This document shows, in pieces, positions 9,275 to 20,893 of a DNA stretch of 64,000 bases. A program made the position numbers and the translations under genes. The stretch comes from Hemileia vastatrix. Taxonomy: Eukaryota > Basidiomycota > Pucciniomycetes > Pucciniales > Zaghouaniaceae. The DNA is taken from positions 7,267,001 to 7,331,000 of the forward strand of contig JASXTE010000001.1 in assembly GCA_030280995.1 (NCBI GenBank). The letters run 5' to 3'. Below the pieces are notes generated by a model that searched no databases, was not told the origin of the DNA, and was given only the letters and a program-made list of their open reading frames with translations. Each line of letters starts with the position of its first letter. The stretch's first letter is position 1.

Positions 9275-11161
9275 TCAACTCTTCAATGTATTAAAAGCTT
9301 TCTGACAGTCATTATTCCAGAGAAAAGCAACATCTTTTCTGGTTAGTTTTGTAAGAGGTAAGGCTATGACCTGATAATTTTTAATATATTGTCTATAATA
9401 GCCACACATACCCAAAAAACTTTGGATTTCTCTTACAGAAGTTGGTGCTTTCACATTTTGAATGGCAGCAACTTTATTATGGTCTACACAAATTTGTAAG
9501 CCTGACACAACATGGCCAAGGACTTTCAAAGATTGAAAACCAAATTTACACTTTTTTAAAGATAAGGTCATATTGATTTCATCCATTTTTTGGAAAACTC
9601 TATTTAAGTGAATCATATGTTCATCAAAAGTTTTAGAAAAAACAATAATATCATCAATATAAACCATGAGCCAACCTTCAATAATTTCTTGATGGAAAGT
9701 GTTATCCATGACTTTCTGGAAAACTGAAGGAGCATTTTTAGGGCCAAATGGCATCCTAACATACTTATATATTCCCATATGAGTAGCAATAAGCAAAAAA
9801 TTTTGAGAATTTTTCTCAACTGGAACTTGATGATAACCTTTATTACCATCCAGACAACTAATAAATTTTGCACCTTGCAAGGTAGCATGTATTGAATTAA
9901 TTCTGGGTAAAGGATAAATATCATCAACAGTATAAGTATTTAAAGCTCTGTAATCTCCACATAATCTAGCTTTATCTTTTTCATATGAAATCAAGACTGG
10001 GGAGATGACACAATATTTGGGGGTGACATTCACTTTCTCAATGATATTCATTTTCAATAATGTTTCAATATTATCTTCAATATCTTTTCTTTTTGATGGA
10101 GAAGCAGGATATGGTTTTTTCTTAAGGGAAGGAGGAATATCACTCAAATTACAGGATAAGGTAATTTTCATCTCTTCCTGAACAATTCCCAAGACATGAG
10201 AACCATGAGCAAAAGCCATAGGGAAAGAGGTAATAGAGGCAACAATAGAATCCTTTTGTTCATTAGTCAAATGATCACCAAAAGAAGCGGTATTTATTTC
10301 ATGTAATAAATCATCCATTTCAGTTGTTGTTCTACCTTTACATTGGGTCAGTGAGTTACAAGATTTCAACAAATGCCCAGAAGGTTTAGGAGAAGAAATT
10401 TTGAATTTTCTTTTCCCATTCATTCCTAAGGTAAAGCAATTATTTGCTGGGTCTAGTTTCACACCAAACATGGTTAAAATATCATTTCCCATAATAAACC
10501 AATTGCTCAAATTATCATTTTTCATGACAACAAACTCACATATAGCTCTGACAAAACCACCATTATATTTGAAGAATACAGAGGTTTTGTATTTGCCAAT
10601 AGGAAATAAGGTAGAACCATACCCTCTCCATTTTTCAGAAGTTATAGGCAATAATTTACTTAAATATTCCTTATCCACTGAAGCCAAAGCTTTTTCAGAT
10701 ACTACACTTCCTCCAGCACCAGAATCAAGAACTACATCAACATTTTTACCATTAATGATAACAGGTGCCTTTAAAGGGGATATGGGAATAGAATTGTTAG
10801 TAATATCTTTAATTATCTCAGCATTTTCTACTGAAGATAAATTCAATACACAATCTTCAGATATATTATTTAAATAATGGACATCATGTTCCAACATTAA
10901 AACATCTTTAACAGATTCATTGTCATAGGAGATATTACTTTCACAGTCACTGGAAGAATTATTGACATCAAGTTCAACTTCATCAGTGTCTTCATTTTGT
11001 TCAACAAGATGAATTTTCTTGTCACAAACATGACCTTTCTGCCACGGTTTGTTACATTTATAACAAGTATTTGTTGCATATTTTTTAGGTGCAACTGGGG
11101 CAGAGGGTTTACCAGATTTTTCTGGGAGCTTTATAGAAGGTTTATTCTGATCATTATAAGA
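9275..11161 (-). pseudogene. E1 Pol, first part: zinc knuckle, protease and reverse transcriptase, ending at a premature TGA
   Basis: The frame opens at 11161 and overlaps the gag ORF by about 30 nt in the -1 frame. First comes a variant zinc knuckle (CYKCNKPWQKGHVC, near 11030), then an acidic linker. From the Met at 10897 the protease motif is VDVVLDSGAGG (D58). RT follows with LCGDYRALN, SCLDGNKGYHQ, MPFGPKNAPSVFQ and the catalytic VYIDD near residue 410. It ends at TGA 9275-9277, after which the same frame continues into RNase H. The homologous fragment at the window's right end has TGT (Cys) at that codon, so the stop looks like a single T to A change. Expression would need readthrough or trans supply. 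Confidence 0.9.
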
Positions 11162-13386
11162 TTACTAAGGTAATTCTTTGGTTCATATCTATGGTTGAGT
11201 AGTACTTCATTACAGATATTAATGAAAGAAGAATTTTCCCTTACATGCTCAGTTCTAGCAACAATCAAATCCCTAAGAGAATTTGGTAATTTATACAAGA
11301 TTTTATCTCTCCAAATATCATAATCCATCTTTGGATCAATTGCTCTAAGGATTTTAGTTATTTTCATCAGAAAAACAATGGGCTTTTCAACAGAGGAGGA
11401 TACATATCTAGTATTCTCATACAGTCTTTGCTGAGCTAACCTGAATTTTGAACCACCAAACTGATTCTCAATCAAGGATTTCCAATCATTCCATGTATAA
11501 TGATTGTTATCTAAGAGGACAGATTCATACCACATCAAGGCTACATTGGAAAATAAAGAAATTAGCTTAGAAACAATTTCCTCATCAGGTAGTTTATAAG
11601 ATCTCTTTAAATTATCAATTCTTTGGATAAAGTGTTGCCAATCAGAGGAAGAATCACCATCAAAGGTAGGATATTGGTCTAACTTAGGCCAATTTTTCTG
11701 ACTACTGGGATGGTCCACTTTTTGGTTTGAATTATTCATTAGTAATAATTCCTGAAGTTTAGCCAGGTGTTCAGAAATTTCATTATTTACAGAAACAGCT
11801 GGTGCATGACCATCACAAGATTTTTTGCTAGTAGCAAAAGATTTTACAGACTCATTGTCAGTTTGTTTAATGGTTGAAATATGAGGAAGAAAGGATGAAC
11901 TTTGTTCAGGTTTTTTCCCTTTATTTTTATGCAGCTTATTTGCAGAAATCTCATTTAATTCATTATTGATGGATAAGGTTGAGAACTTTTCCTGTAGGTC
12001 AGACACATAGTTTCTTATTCTTGGAATTTCAGACATCTGGTCATTTACTTTTGCAAGAGATAGAACATTTCTGTCCTCAGAAACTGAGTGCTTGGTACTT
12101 AGTGCATGGAAATCATTTTTTAGCTTCTTAAACTCATTTTGCAGAGATTTTATTTCATTTTTGAATGAATAATTTTCCTCAATAAGGGGTTTCAATTCAC
12201 TCAAGGTCTTATGTAGACTGATATTTCTATCTGAGATAGCTCTATGGTCACTTCTTATTTGTTTTTGTTGACTAAGAACAATATTCAAGGTTTCTTTGAT
12301 TTTTAAATAAGCTGTATCTTGTACAGAAGAACTCACTTTACATTGCAAGTGTAAATTATTTAATCTATCATTTTCATGGATTAACACATCTCTCACATGT
12401 TTGTCTTTCACAATATTAAAATCAAGGGTATCTTTCAATATTTCCTCAGAAGTTTTTTCAATTAAGGTATAGATTTCAGGGGGAACAGAATCATTTTTAA
12501 TTGCAAGAGAAGGATTAATTAAAGATGTAGAAGTTAAATGTAAAGGTTCATCAAATGACAATTTGCTAATTACATCAATAGGGCTACTAGTTACAGGAAG
12601 CTGTCTTTTAACAGGTTTAACTGTTCTTTCACCATGTTCAATAATATTACCTGCAGAAGAAGATTTATTAGAAAACATACCCAAGTGACTATCAACCAAA
12701 TTACTTACCATGGCAGAGGAGGAAACTTCCCCTGGGACTGGGTTTGGGATTGTGCTTGGGCCTTCTTTCTCCTGCTTTGTTGGTAGGGATGAGGAGGTGG
12801 ATGGAAATTGGGTGTTCTGGATGGGCCAGGCTGATGATGAGGAGGGTGTTGCACATTCTGTTGGTAGTGACTCATTAGATAATCCCATTTCCATTGCTCT
12901 ACTTCCATAGTATTTGGATTTTGGATGGTTGAGCTGGGTGGCTGTGAAGGTTGAGCCTGAAATTGAAGCTGATTGGGAGGCAATTGAGGAGGGGCCTGGG
13001 CCTGAATTTGGTTCCTGAGTTCTTGGACCTGATCCCACAATGTGTCTACCTTTGCTTTGTACGTCATATTTTCTGTCTTCAACTCTTTTATATGACTGGA
13101 TAGGTTGCTGATTTGTTGTGGCAGAGGAAGCTTTTTTATTTTGAAGCCTTTTGGAAGACCTTCTTGAGGCACTAGAGGCTTTACTTCCTTCTGTGGTACT
13201 GGGGGAAGGGGGTTTGGTTTGTTTGCATTTCCTGTCATTTCCACATCCTGCAGTATGTGAATTTTTTGTGTTAGCATAAGATTTTTTATGACCAACTTTA
13301 GAAGAACTTACAGTGTCAGCATCATAGTCAATTTCTATCTCATCCACTTGCATGTTATCCATTTTTTCTGCCAAATTGTTGGACAT
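11131..13386 (-). CDS. E1 Gag
   Basis: 751 codons. The N-terminal half is low-complexity, rich in Ser, Pro and charged residues. A predicted coiled-coil-rich stretch follows in the middle (many L/K/E heptad-like runs, about residues 330-500). The retrotransposon capsid domain lies near residues 570-720 (WPKLDQYPTFDGD, WQHFIQRID, ALMWYES, WNDWKSLIENQFG, DIWRDKILYKLP). The zinc knuckle is in the -1 frame downstream, so Gag and Pol are presumably joined by frameshifting in the 11131-11161 overlap or by a single-base indel. I see no canonical -1 slippery heptamer there. Start chosen as the first Met of the long frame. Confidence 0.88.
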   Translation of the reverse strand: MSNNLAEKMDNMQVDEIEIDYDADTVSSSKVGHKKSYANTKNSHTAGCGNDRKCKQTKPPSPSTTEGSKASSASRRSSKRLQNKKASSATTNQQPIQSYKRVEDRKYDVQSKGRHIVGSGPRTQEPNSGPGPSSIASQSASISGSTFTATQLNHPKSKYYGSRAMEMGLSNESLPTECATPSSSSAWPIQNTQFPSTSSSLPTKQEKEGPSTIPNPVPGEVSSSAMVSNLVDSHLGMFSNKSSSAGNIIEHGERTVKPVKRQLPVTSSPIDVISKLSFDEPLHLTSTSLINPSLAIKNDSVPPEIYTLIEKTSEEILKDTLDFNIVKDKHVRDVLIHENDRLNNLHLQCKVSSSVQDTAYLKIKETLNIVLSQQKQIRSDHRAISDRNISLHKTLSELKPLIEENYSFKNEIKSLQNEFKKLKNDFHALSTKHSVSEDRNVLSLAKVNDQMSEIPRIRNYVSDLQEKFSTLSINNELNEISANKLHKNKGKKPEQSSSFLPHISTIKQTDNESVKSFATSKKSCDGHAPAVSVNNEISEHLAKLQELLLMNNSNQKVDHPSSQKNWPKLDQYPTFDGDSSSDWQHFIQRIDNLKRSYKLPDEEIVSKLISLFSNVALMWYESVLLDNNHYTWNDWKSLIENQFGGSKFRLAQQRLYENTRYVSSSVEKPIVFLMKITKILRAIDPKMDYDIWRDKILYKLPNSLRDLIVARTEHVRENSSFINICNEVLLNHRYEPKNYLSNLIMIRINLL

Positions 13387-14064
13387 ACTAGTGGGAAGAT
13401 TTATATTTTACTTTGTACTTTATAAAAAAATAATCAAAGTTAGTCAATAATTGCTCCAAATAATATAAAAAAATTTTTTAATTAATTAAATTACAGAAAA
13501 AATAATTTTCAATATAAAGTAATAATTAAAAAATTAATTTTTTAAAAAAAAAATGGATTGCAAGTTTAAATTGGGAATAACAAGTAAGTTAATTCAACCA
13601 ATTAATTATAAATATTAAATATGGCAATATATTGGGACTAAGCACAATGTACTTTTAAGTCAACCAAAATTAACAATAATTAATAATAAAAAAAAAATTA
13701 AATTAATAATTCAATTTGTATTAATAATAATGTCAATTCTTCTAGGACTAAGAGGATTTAACACTCTATAATGGTCAACTAGGAAAAAAAAAATTTTTTA
13801 AAATTGAACACTTACACTCAGTGAATCAGCAATTAAGCCACAATCACTGTTATTGCAATAAAAATATAGTAATATGAGTGAGAGGCGCAAAGGTGAACTT
13901 ACTATAGTGATCGAAAAATCACTTCAAAATAATATAAAAATCAATATTATATAAACCTAAGATGTCGAACCCAAGTTCGAAACACAGTCGCGGCAAAAGT
14001 TTCGTTTTGCTAGGTGGTCCGTGCGTTTTGTCGTTCGTCGTCGTCGTTTGGAAAGGCCCTCAGT
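13387..14064 (-). other. E1 leader between gag and 5' LTR
   Basis: AT-rich and A/T-homopolymer-rich, without coding. The first bases after the 5' LTR on the element strand are ACTGAGGGCCTTTCC, so no TGG-starting tRNA primer site is next to the LTR. E1 may use a self-primed (Tf1-like) or internal-tRNA mechanism; this is inference. Confidence 0.5.
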
Positions 14065-15207
14065 TGTCGGTCAGTCGTCTAGAAGAGATAAGATAAGAGG
14101 GAAGAAAAGAGAGGAGGACAAGAAGGAGATAGTAGTTTAGAAATAAAAGAAATAAAAACAATTGAGATTATTTGATTTATTTGAGAGAAAGCAACGACGA
14201 GTGATTTGAGAGGTGACAACAAAATTGGTTTTATTAATATTAATATTATTTAAGTAAGAGTTTCTGCGCGGCAAACAATATAATTACTATCAGACTTAAG
14301 GCAACCTTTAAATTGTTATTTAGAATTTTTAATTAGAATCTAATACTAATAAAAATAATAATAAGCGTAATAAATTTATCTTTAAATTGTTGAGTGTGTA
14401 ATAAGTGATAAGGCTACAGGGGATTATCCAAGGCCCTTTTATAGGCAATGGGTCCTCTGAAGCGCTACTATATTTGTAAATACAATGATTAGAATGGAAT
14501 AAAACAAACATATCAAAAGAGTAAATGAAACATAACAATATAGAGAAAAACATGAAACAAATAATTAAAAGCCCAATTAAGAATCCAATTTCCCCGCCAT
14601 TAATTCCCAAATCAGTAAGTGACAATAGTGAATAACTAAACAAGATTGGAAACATAGGAACTATGAGAAATATAATTCCCAACAGATGGTACATTCTGAT
14701 TAAAGGATATTTTAAGTGAAACAAAAAATAATTTGACGCAACAAAACAAGCAATTAATCTCAATTTAGTCCAAATTAATTTATTTGTTTTTTCTAACACA
14801 ATTAAGGGTCAAAAGAAGCGTCCTTAATTATTGTTTAGTATCATATGAGAGGTATTATTTAATATATAAATTTAAGTAATTAATTTAAATATATTATAAA
14901 TCAAATTTACACTTGTAATTATAATATATGTTTTTTAATTAATTAAATATAAATTTATAAGTATTAAATACATAAAAATGCGCCATTATTTGTAGAATAT
15001 ATTATATTATGCTCAATTTAATTGTATATATAAAAATATATATAACCAATAAATTTAATGTAACACTTGTATATAATAAAATTCTTATATAATTTCATTA
15101 TGCAATAAAATATTAAGTTATATTCATTAAATACAAGTCTTACCCACTCTTTAAAGTTTTATAATTTATATATCATTTACTGGACTCCTGGAATAGCCTG
15201 GCTGACA
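14065..15207 (-). mobile_element. E1 5' LTR (1143 bp)
   Basis: Direct repeat of 6043-7185, same length and about four differences. Flanked on the right by TTGGT (15208-15212), the target duplication. As 5' LTR of a minus-strand element it carries the presumed promoter. Confidence 0.95.
14329..14799 (-). CDS. LTR-internal ORF, putative membrane protein (copy in 5' LTR)
   Basis: Second copy of the 156-codon hydrophobic frame described at 6307-6777, with T11 in place of N11. Whether it is translated from an LTR transcript cannot be told from sequence. Confidence 0.3.
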   Translation of the reverse strand: MLEKTNKLIWTKLRLIACFVASNYFLFHLKYPLIRMYHLLGIIFLIVPMFPILFSYSLLSLTDLGINGGEIGFLIGLLIICFMFFSILLCFIYSFDMFVLFHSNHCIYKYSSASEDPLPIKGPWIIPCSLITYYTLNNLKINLLRLLLFLLVLDSN

Positions 15208-15822
15208 TTGGTTGTGCACAAAGGCACACATAGGCGAAATTGATTTTCCAACCACCTTCTAACTATGTCCAAGCTGGGATTGAACAAGGTTACATAACTC
15301 CCCCTCCCCTTTTCCCCTGGCGAATGATGTTGTAAATGTATATTTGAGTGTGAGGTGATAAAAATATAATGTTGTTGTTTAGTGGTGATATTTAGTGACT
15401 ATTACTGTGTAATGAGACTAAAAAAAAGAATAAACAACAAAAGACACATTTATGTGTTCAATAACCAAGTTGAGTTCTGAAAAAAAAAAAAAAAACTGGA
15501 AGATGGAAGATGGAATTATGACTTGCAGAATGAGCAGCCACATCATGAGTAACTTTGCACAACTCCAAAGGTGACTACAGAAAAAAATTGTTAATGAGGG
15601 TCATTACATCAACAACTGATGAATATTCCTTCATTTTTCATTAAAACATGCTTACCAATGCCATTAACCAACATGGCTGTAGATACTTTAAGATACTGCT
15701 CCAAAATCTCACTCTGAATAGGATTTTGGGACTGTTGGGGGATTCATACCCTAAAGCAACCCTAAATTTTTATCGTCATCATGTGATCCATTCATATGTA
15801 GTACTAAACTCACTAAATACAA

Positions 15823-16262
15823 ATGTAATGCCCAATGCCGCTTAGGGCACTGCCCTCTTAATAACTACCTCTACCGCTTCAAAATAGTGGAATCACCAAT
15901 GTGCCCTACCTGCGGTCCCAACAATAAAGACACCCCAGAACACCTCCTCCTTTTTTGCCCAGCACACGCAGCGGAAAGATCCAAACTAACCCATTTAGCC
16001 AAACTATACAAAATCCCTTTCAAAACATCCTCTTTACTTTCACCATCCCCTAATATTTCTGAAGTTGCCAATTTCTTGATATCAACAAACAGATTCCCTA
16101 ATAATCTTCCCCTCACATGTTAACTTTCATTGCCCAGTTCCTCTTATAAATATGTTGCCTCCCCCCACATGTATTTAGCCTTAAGTAGTGGTCATTGAGT
16201 AGCGGTCCTTCATGCCCCTTGCTGGGTGAGATTGTATGAAATTAAAAATAAAAAAATAAAGA
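15823..16262 (+). pseudogene. 3' end of a non-LTR retrotransposon (LINE), truncated
   Basis: Open sequence from about 15835 reads RLGHCPLNNYLYRFKI, then a Cys/His motif SPMCPTCG...EHLLLFCP, ending at TAA near 16121. This pattern (GH.PLN.YL.R followed by C-X2-C...H...C) is typical of the C-terminus of fungal LINE ORF2. A 3' UTR follows, ending GGGTGAGATTGTATGAAAT and an A-rich tail at about 16235-16262. The same 3' tail recurs at about 20730-20800. Everything 5' of the extreme end is missing, as expected of a 5'-truncated insertion. Confidence 0.7.
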
Positions 16263-17186
16263 AAGATACAAATGCAATGAATACTTTCCAACATTTTAGA
16301 CTAAGGAGACTTCTAACCAACCTCTCTTCTTCCATAAGTGTACATAAATCTGTAGTCAATTAATTTATTCTTCGGATCATTGATGGTACCAATTATTAAA
16401 AAATAAAATAAGAAAATTTTGTTTTGAGACTCAATTACTAGTTTTTTAATGACTAAATCTGATTTCTTTTGTTCAACTATACCACTAGGAGTAATACGTC
16501 ATAAGCAGGAATAATAACCACAGAGCCAAATGACAAAAATAAAAAGCACCCCAACCAAATAATCATATCCTTTATAAAAACTTTTGATACTGCCCTTTCT
16601 TTTATCATAACATATATAAACCTCCTCTCCTCTCTTCATCATCAACTCTTAATCTCACTACACTTCCATAACCCCACAAAAAACGTTTATATCTGAAAAG
16701 ACATAAAGATAATTAGAGTTTTTCTGCATATATAAGAAGCCCGTATTTTGAAAGAAAAAAATAGTCAAATACCTATTTTTTATGATAACCTCCCCCCTCC
16801 AAAAATCAAAGTTGACGGAATAAAGTAGTCCCCCCCCCAATCTACTTCTAGCACGTACACCCGCATTATCAAACCGAAAAGAAGGAAAAGATAATGATAA
16901 AAAAACACAAAAAAACAAATACAAAATAATTTTCGCTCAAAACGAACGATTTTAGAAAAAAAAACTAACTTGCGTAACAAAAAAAAACTCAGAGTGTACT
17001 ACAATTGTTGTTTATATAAATTAAAATGCATAGGTATGGATATATTAATATAACAACCTATCTTTATCGTTGCAGATTATAAGCCGATACATAGCTACTG
17101 CTTTTTTATTGATAAAAAAATAGATTATTTAACGTAATAATATGATCGAATGCCAGAGAGAAAGCCCAAATGATTTAACTAATCAA
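16263..17186. other. Intergenic region downstream of RRN3
   Basis: AT-rich, with a C-run at 16831-16839 and several A-runs. No gene or repeat recognised. Confidence 0.5.
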
Positions 17187-19985
17187 CTATCCCATAGGCG
17201 ATAAAAGCTGTTGATTCCCAAACCCAGGATGAAGTCCAACCGGCGAAATACTAAAACTAGCAAATTCAGTCTCTAACCGAGAATCTGGTTTATTCGCCGT
17301 TATCGGCATTGGGTCAACCGCACTGGCACTTGACCCACTACTGAGGAAACAAATATTTTCATCTGGTTCATCATTGCTGTCATCGTCGTTGATACTTCTC
17401 TCTTCTATCACATTAGAATCTTCATTATGATCATCATCATCATCATCTCCCTCCAAAACATCATTCGGTCCTCCTTCCCAGGTTCGATAAATCATTTCAA
17501 GATAAGGCATCGTGAGAGGTAGCCGGTAAGGATCAAATGGGAAAAACGAGTCCATTTTTGACTCCGCCAAAACCTTCTGCACGGTTGGATTGGCTATGGG
17601 AGGTGGAAGAGTTAAAGTGGAAGAGCCAGAACCTGGTGGAGCGGATCTGGAGGATATGATCGAGGGAACCAAGTTGGAACTGGGTAAAGAGCGTTCATTG
17701 GCTTGGATGATTGCATAGCAGTACAGAAAGTCGGTTTGCTGAGAGATTTTTGCAAATTGAGACACGACAGTAGGTGCACAAGCCTGAAAAAACAGGAAGA
17801 CATTAAAAATATACCCCATCTGTTGATAACAACTCTAGAGTTTAGGCTGATTTTACATAAAATGGCTCAAAACTTACTTTGAGAGGATTAAGATGTGAGC
17901 ATATAATGCGCTCCAAAACTTTCAAAGGAAGAAACCATCTAGAAATCTTTTGTTGGTCCATCCAATCATCTTCCTCATCAAAGGACACTTCCAATTCTGA
18001 AGCTACATCTTCTTCGTTTTCTAAGAAATCTCTCCACCTGAAACAAAATATGTAAAAGACGGCTTGAGCGATAGCGTACCAGACCGCGTAGGCATTTCCT
18101 GGATGTTCTCCACTTGCGAAGCTTTCCAAATCAGCTTCTAGTCTAGCGCACAATAGTGCAACTACATGCCTAGCTATGGACCGATCAATGTACATAGCCC
18201 TGCTGACTAGACTAGCTATATAACCTGTAGCTGCCAATCGATGCAATATTGACAATGATTCCTGATAAAGAGCTCTTTCCACCAGCATTGCCAGCAGTTG
18301 ATCGGTGAATGACGAATGTAAAGAGGCATACCAAAACAAGATAAATTGAGTGTGTCGAGTTCTATGAGTTGTTAGAATGGTCGTTTCAAAGATATTCATA
18401 AGAATACTGAATAACATTTCTCTCAAAGGTTGGCCAAGATCAGGTTCTGTTGTGCTATCTTGTGTTGAAATTTCGGAGGAAGCCGAAGCTGTAGGTGAAG
18501 AAGAAAAATGAGGGGGAGAAAGAGCGGCGTTCAACTGCTGCAAGATATCAAATATGCAGCGCAAGATCGCATCCAACTTTGCAGCCATCAGTTGAACTCT
18601 TCGAAGAACTTCTGGAGCGGGTCCAACCCTAGAATCTTCCTCATCACATTCATCATTATCTTCATCTGAACTAACATCATCAATATCGACTTCTTCACAA
18701 AGATCATCCTCTTCATCTACTTCATCCGCTTCTTCAAAGGTCCAAGGCTGACCAAATACAGCATTTATATTTTTGCCGAAAATGCTATTGTCAAGGACAC
18801 CTTCATCATCTTCCCAATCTTCTACTTCTACTTGAATTTCAACGTCCAATTGAACAGCAGTCTCAATCACAGATTTCAAGATGTTTTCACGCAATTCAGG
18901 ACAATACCGCATGATTTGAAGAATGTTTGATAAATAGCAAACATGACAATTAGTAGCCTCCCTTTTTGTTGGGATCTGAGCATTAAGAACCGGCCACAGT
19001 ATTGCAGGAAGAGTGGGAACCAGAACGAGAAGGGAATGAATAAGTGAATGAATCTGGTTGTATATTTCCTTCCGTGTAATGTCAGTTTGGAGTCCACAAA
19101 GGGTCCGAGTCTCAGGAACAAAAAGACCTGAAGAAACATAATTGAAATGTTTATCAGGTCGACCACGAAAGGCGAACTGAGTATACAACAAAAAATTAAA
19201 AATAAAAAGATGAGGAAAAATGGCCTACGGTAATGAAATCCTTGAACCAATTTTTCGATCACCAATTGAGTCCATTCACACCTAGCGCTCACCAAAGCCA
19301 TAACGAAGCGGCAATAGCTAGTGGCAAATCGACCATCAAGTACTGTCCAAGGTAAGCTAACGACGGCATTGACGAGAGTTGAATGTGATTTATCAAGCAG
19401 AGAGACCATGGAGGAAAGTTCAACAAGCCATGAATGTATATGGTCGATCGTGGTGGGAATAAAATCGAAGGCAACTGAATTAGACGGCAAGGCCAAATAT
19501 TTAAATTGTTCGACCAACTGATTATATTGAGCGGTGTTTCCCTTAAAGAATGCAAAATATGTGAGTTTTGATTGAAGGAGGATAGGAAGAAGAATTTAGA
19601 AAAGTATACTTTTTGGTGCTCTGCAAACGCCTCTCTGACGAGTGGATGATTTGCTGCAGGAGAAGAGGCATCTGTGAATGAATTTTAGAATGCACGCGAT
19701 AAAATAAGATATATGATTGTGTGCAGATATTCTGTCAATAGAATGGAAGGGATGAGACCAACCAAGTAGGGGATGAAAGTTTTTTTCATTTGGATGATTA
19801 AACTGGGGGATAGAAGTTTTTCGGAGGGCGGATTTGATCGCCTTGACGGGTTTTCTATGGGAGTTGAGAAGGAATTTGCGAGGAGAGGAAGTAACAAAAG
19901 ATTCTTCATTTTCATCAGCAAATCTTGCTCTTTTGAGAGGCTGAGGTGGGTGAGGAAGAGAGGAGTTTTCTGTCATGGTCGACAT
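17187..19985 (-). CDS. RRN3: RNA polymerase I-specific transcription initiation factor Rrn3 (TIF-IA)
   Basis: Five exons on the minus strand: 19985-19763, 19671-19610, 19541-19229, 19127-17878 and 17783-17187. They sum to 2445 nt (814 residues) with a consistent phase at each junction. Rrn3 bridges RNA polymerase I to core factor at the rDNA promoter in the nucleolus. Family-typical segments include NQLVEQFKYLA, LVNAVVSLPW, VIEKLVQGFHYR, HSLLVLVPTLP, AVWYAIAQAVFYIFCFRW (the most diagnostic) and LERIICSHLNPLKAC. A long acidic insert (EVDEEDDLCEE..., near 18680) matches the acidic loop of fungal Rrn3, and a second Asp run lies in the last exon. It is longer than yeast or human Rrn3 (about 600-650 residues) because of low-complexity inserts. 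No disruptions. Confidence 0.93.
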
Positions 19986-20224
19986 TTCTCGCTGGCTGTC
20001 CGACGTCCTGGCGACAAAATTTTTGGTTGGGCTTAAGTGCGACCATGCATAGTGCTCTGTGTATGCATATGCCCTTGCCCAATCCCCAATTCACCCTTTC
20101 GATCAAATGTTGACATGTGATCGAAAATCAACACTGCTGCACATTTCACATGAATCCTGCTTGAATTCCCATTAACCCTTCACTAACATATAAGATAATG
20201 CTCTCTGATCAAGCCATACTGCTA
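19986..20224. promoter_or_regulatory. RRN3 upstream region
   Basis: Non-coding sequence immediately upstream of the RRN3 start, bounded by a MITE at 20225. The promoter must lie here or beyond; I see no clear TATA or operator. Confidence 0.35.
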
Positions 20225-20345
20225 AACTCAAAAAGCTTGCCGTTGTCTTGCCTCTCATCTCCCGCCAAAATCATAAGTTGAGGTCAGCTGACCTATACTT
20301 TTGAGGGGGGATGAGAGGCAACTAAATCGCAAGCCTTTTGGGATT
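20225..20345. mobile_element. Small palindromic MITE, family 2, copy A
   Basis: Inverted ends: left AAAAAGCTTGC...CTTGCCTCTCATC, right GATGAGAGGCAA...GCAAGCCTTTT, with a perfect palindrome AGGTCAGCTGACCT at the centre (20281-20294). The inner end sequence CTCATCTCCCGCCAAAA recurs in copy B (25144-25270) as CTCATCCCCCGCCAAAA. No coding. Confidence 0.6.
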
Positions 20346-20599
20346 GACACTAGGATCAGAATATGTTGATATGTTTATATAGTCTAATTGTCCCTAAACT
20401 TGCATTTTTTATGTAAGTGGAAAAAAAGTATACAGATATAGGCAACTTTACTTGCTAGCCATGAAATTTGAGGATTTTAATTGTACTTAAATCCACATGT
20501 GTTTTTAAATTCATCTAATTATTGGCGGGAAAATAGACAAGTGGTGGATTCAGAGTATCTAACTCCTTTCTGGTACACTGGTTGGGTAGAAATACTGCT

Positions 20600-20805
20600 A
20601 ATTCTTAAAACCTTGCGTCCTCTTGAAGACATTTTCCACTCTTGCCCCCCTACACAACACATTAAGTATAAGTATGATCTACCCAATAGCGGTCTCATTG
20701 CTCTTGTGACCCATCATCTATGCTTCTCATCCATTTTGTATTTACACAGTCGCTATGCTTTCCCTTCATGCCACCAGTCGGGTGAGATTGTATGAAATAT
20801 ATATA
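20600..20805 (+). repeat. LINE-type 3' tail, second copy
   Basis: Ends CTTCATGCC...GGGTGAGATTGTATGAAAT then AT-rich, matching the 3' end of the LINE fragment at 15823-16262. The upstream 130 bp is probably part of the same or a related element but too divergent to translate convincingly. Confidence 0.5.
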
Positions 20806-20893
20806 CCCAATAGTGGGTATCAAAATAGGCGGAGAGGGGCGAGAATCTTCGACACCAATTTCAAGGTCTCTATAGTATTTTATTAGAAGAGAT

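Noticed and set aside
9275..9277. TGA reassigned or read as selenocysteine
   Set aside because: PFD2 and the tRNA synthetase end at TGA at family-typical lengths, so TGA is a normal stop here; no selenocysteine element was sought or seen. Readthrough in the element remains open.
11131..11161. Canonical -1 slippery heptamer for gag-pol
   Set aside because: AAACCTT is near but does not satisfy X XXY YYZ in the Gag frame.
12710..12910. Plus-strand ORF within E1 gag
   Set aside because: Shadow of the gag frame.
12705..13295. 196-codon alternate frame in E1 gag, Pro/Gln-rich
   Set aside because: Overlaps the longer Gag frame. The Pro/Gln bias comes from reading a low-complexity region in another frame, though its length is notable.
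13970..14020. tRNA-like segment (AAGTTCGAAACACAG) near the E1 5' LTR
   Set aside because: Has a T-loop-like GTTCGAA but no acceptor or anticodon stem could be drawn.
16658..16980. Overlapping minus-strand ORFs of 66-88 codons
   Set aside because: Low-complexity Phe/Leu-rich translations of AT-rich DNA.
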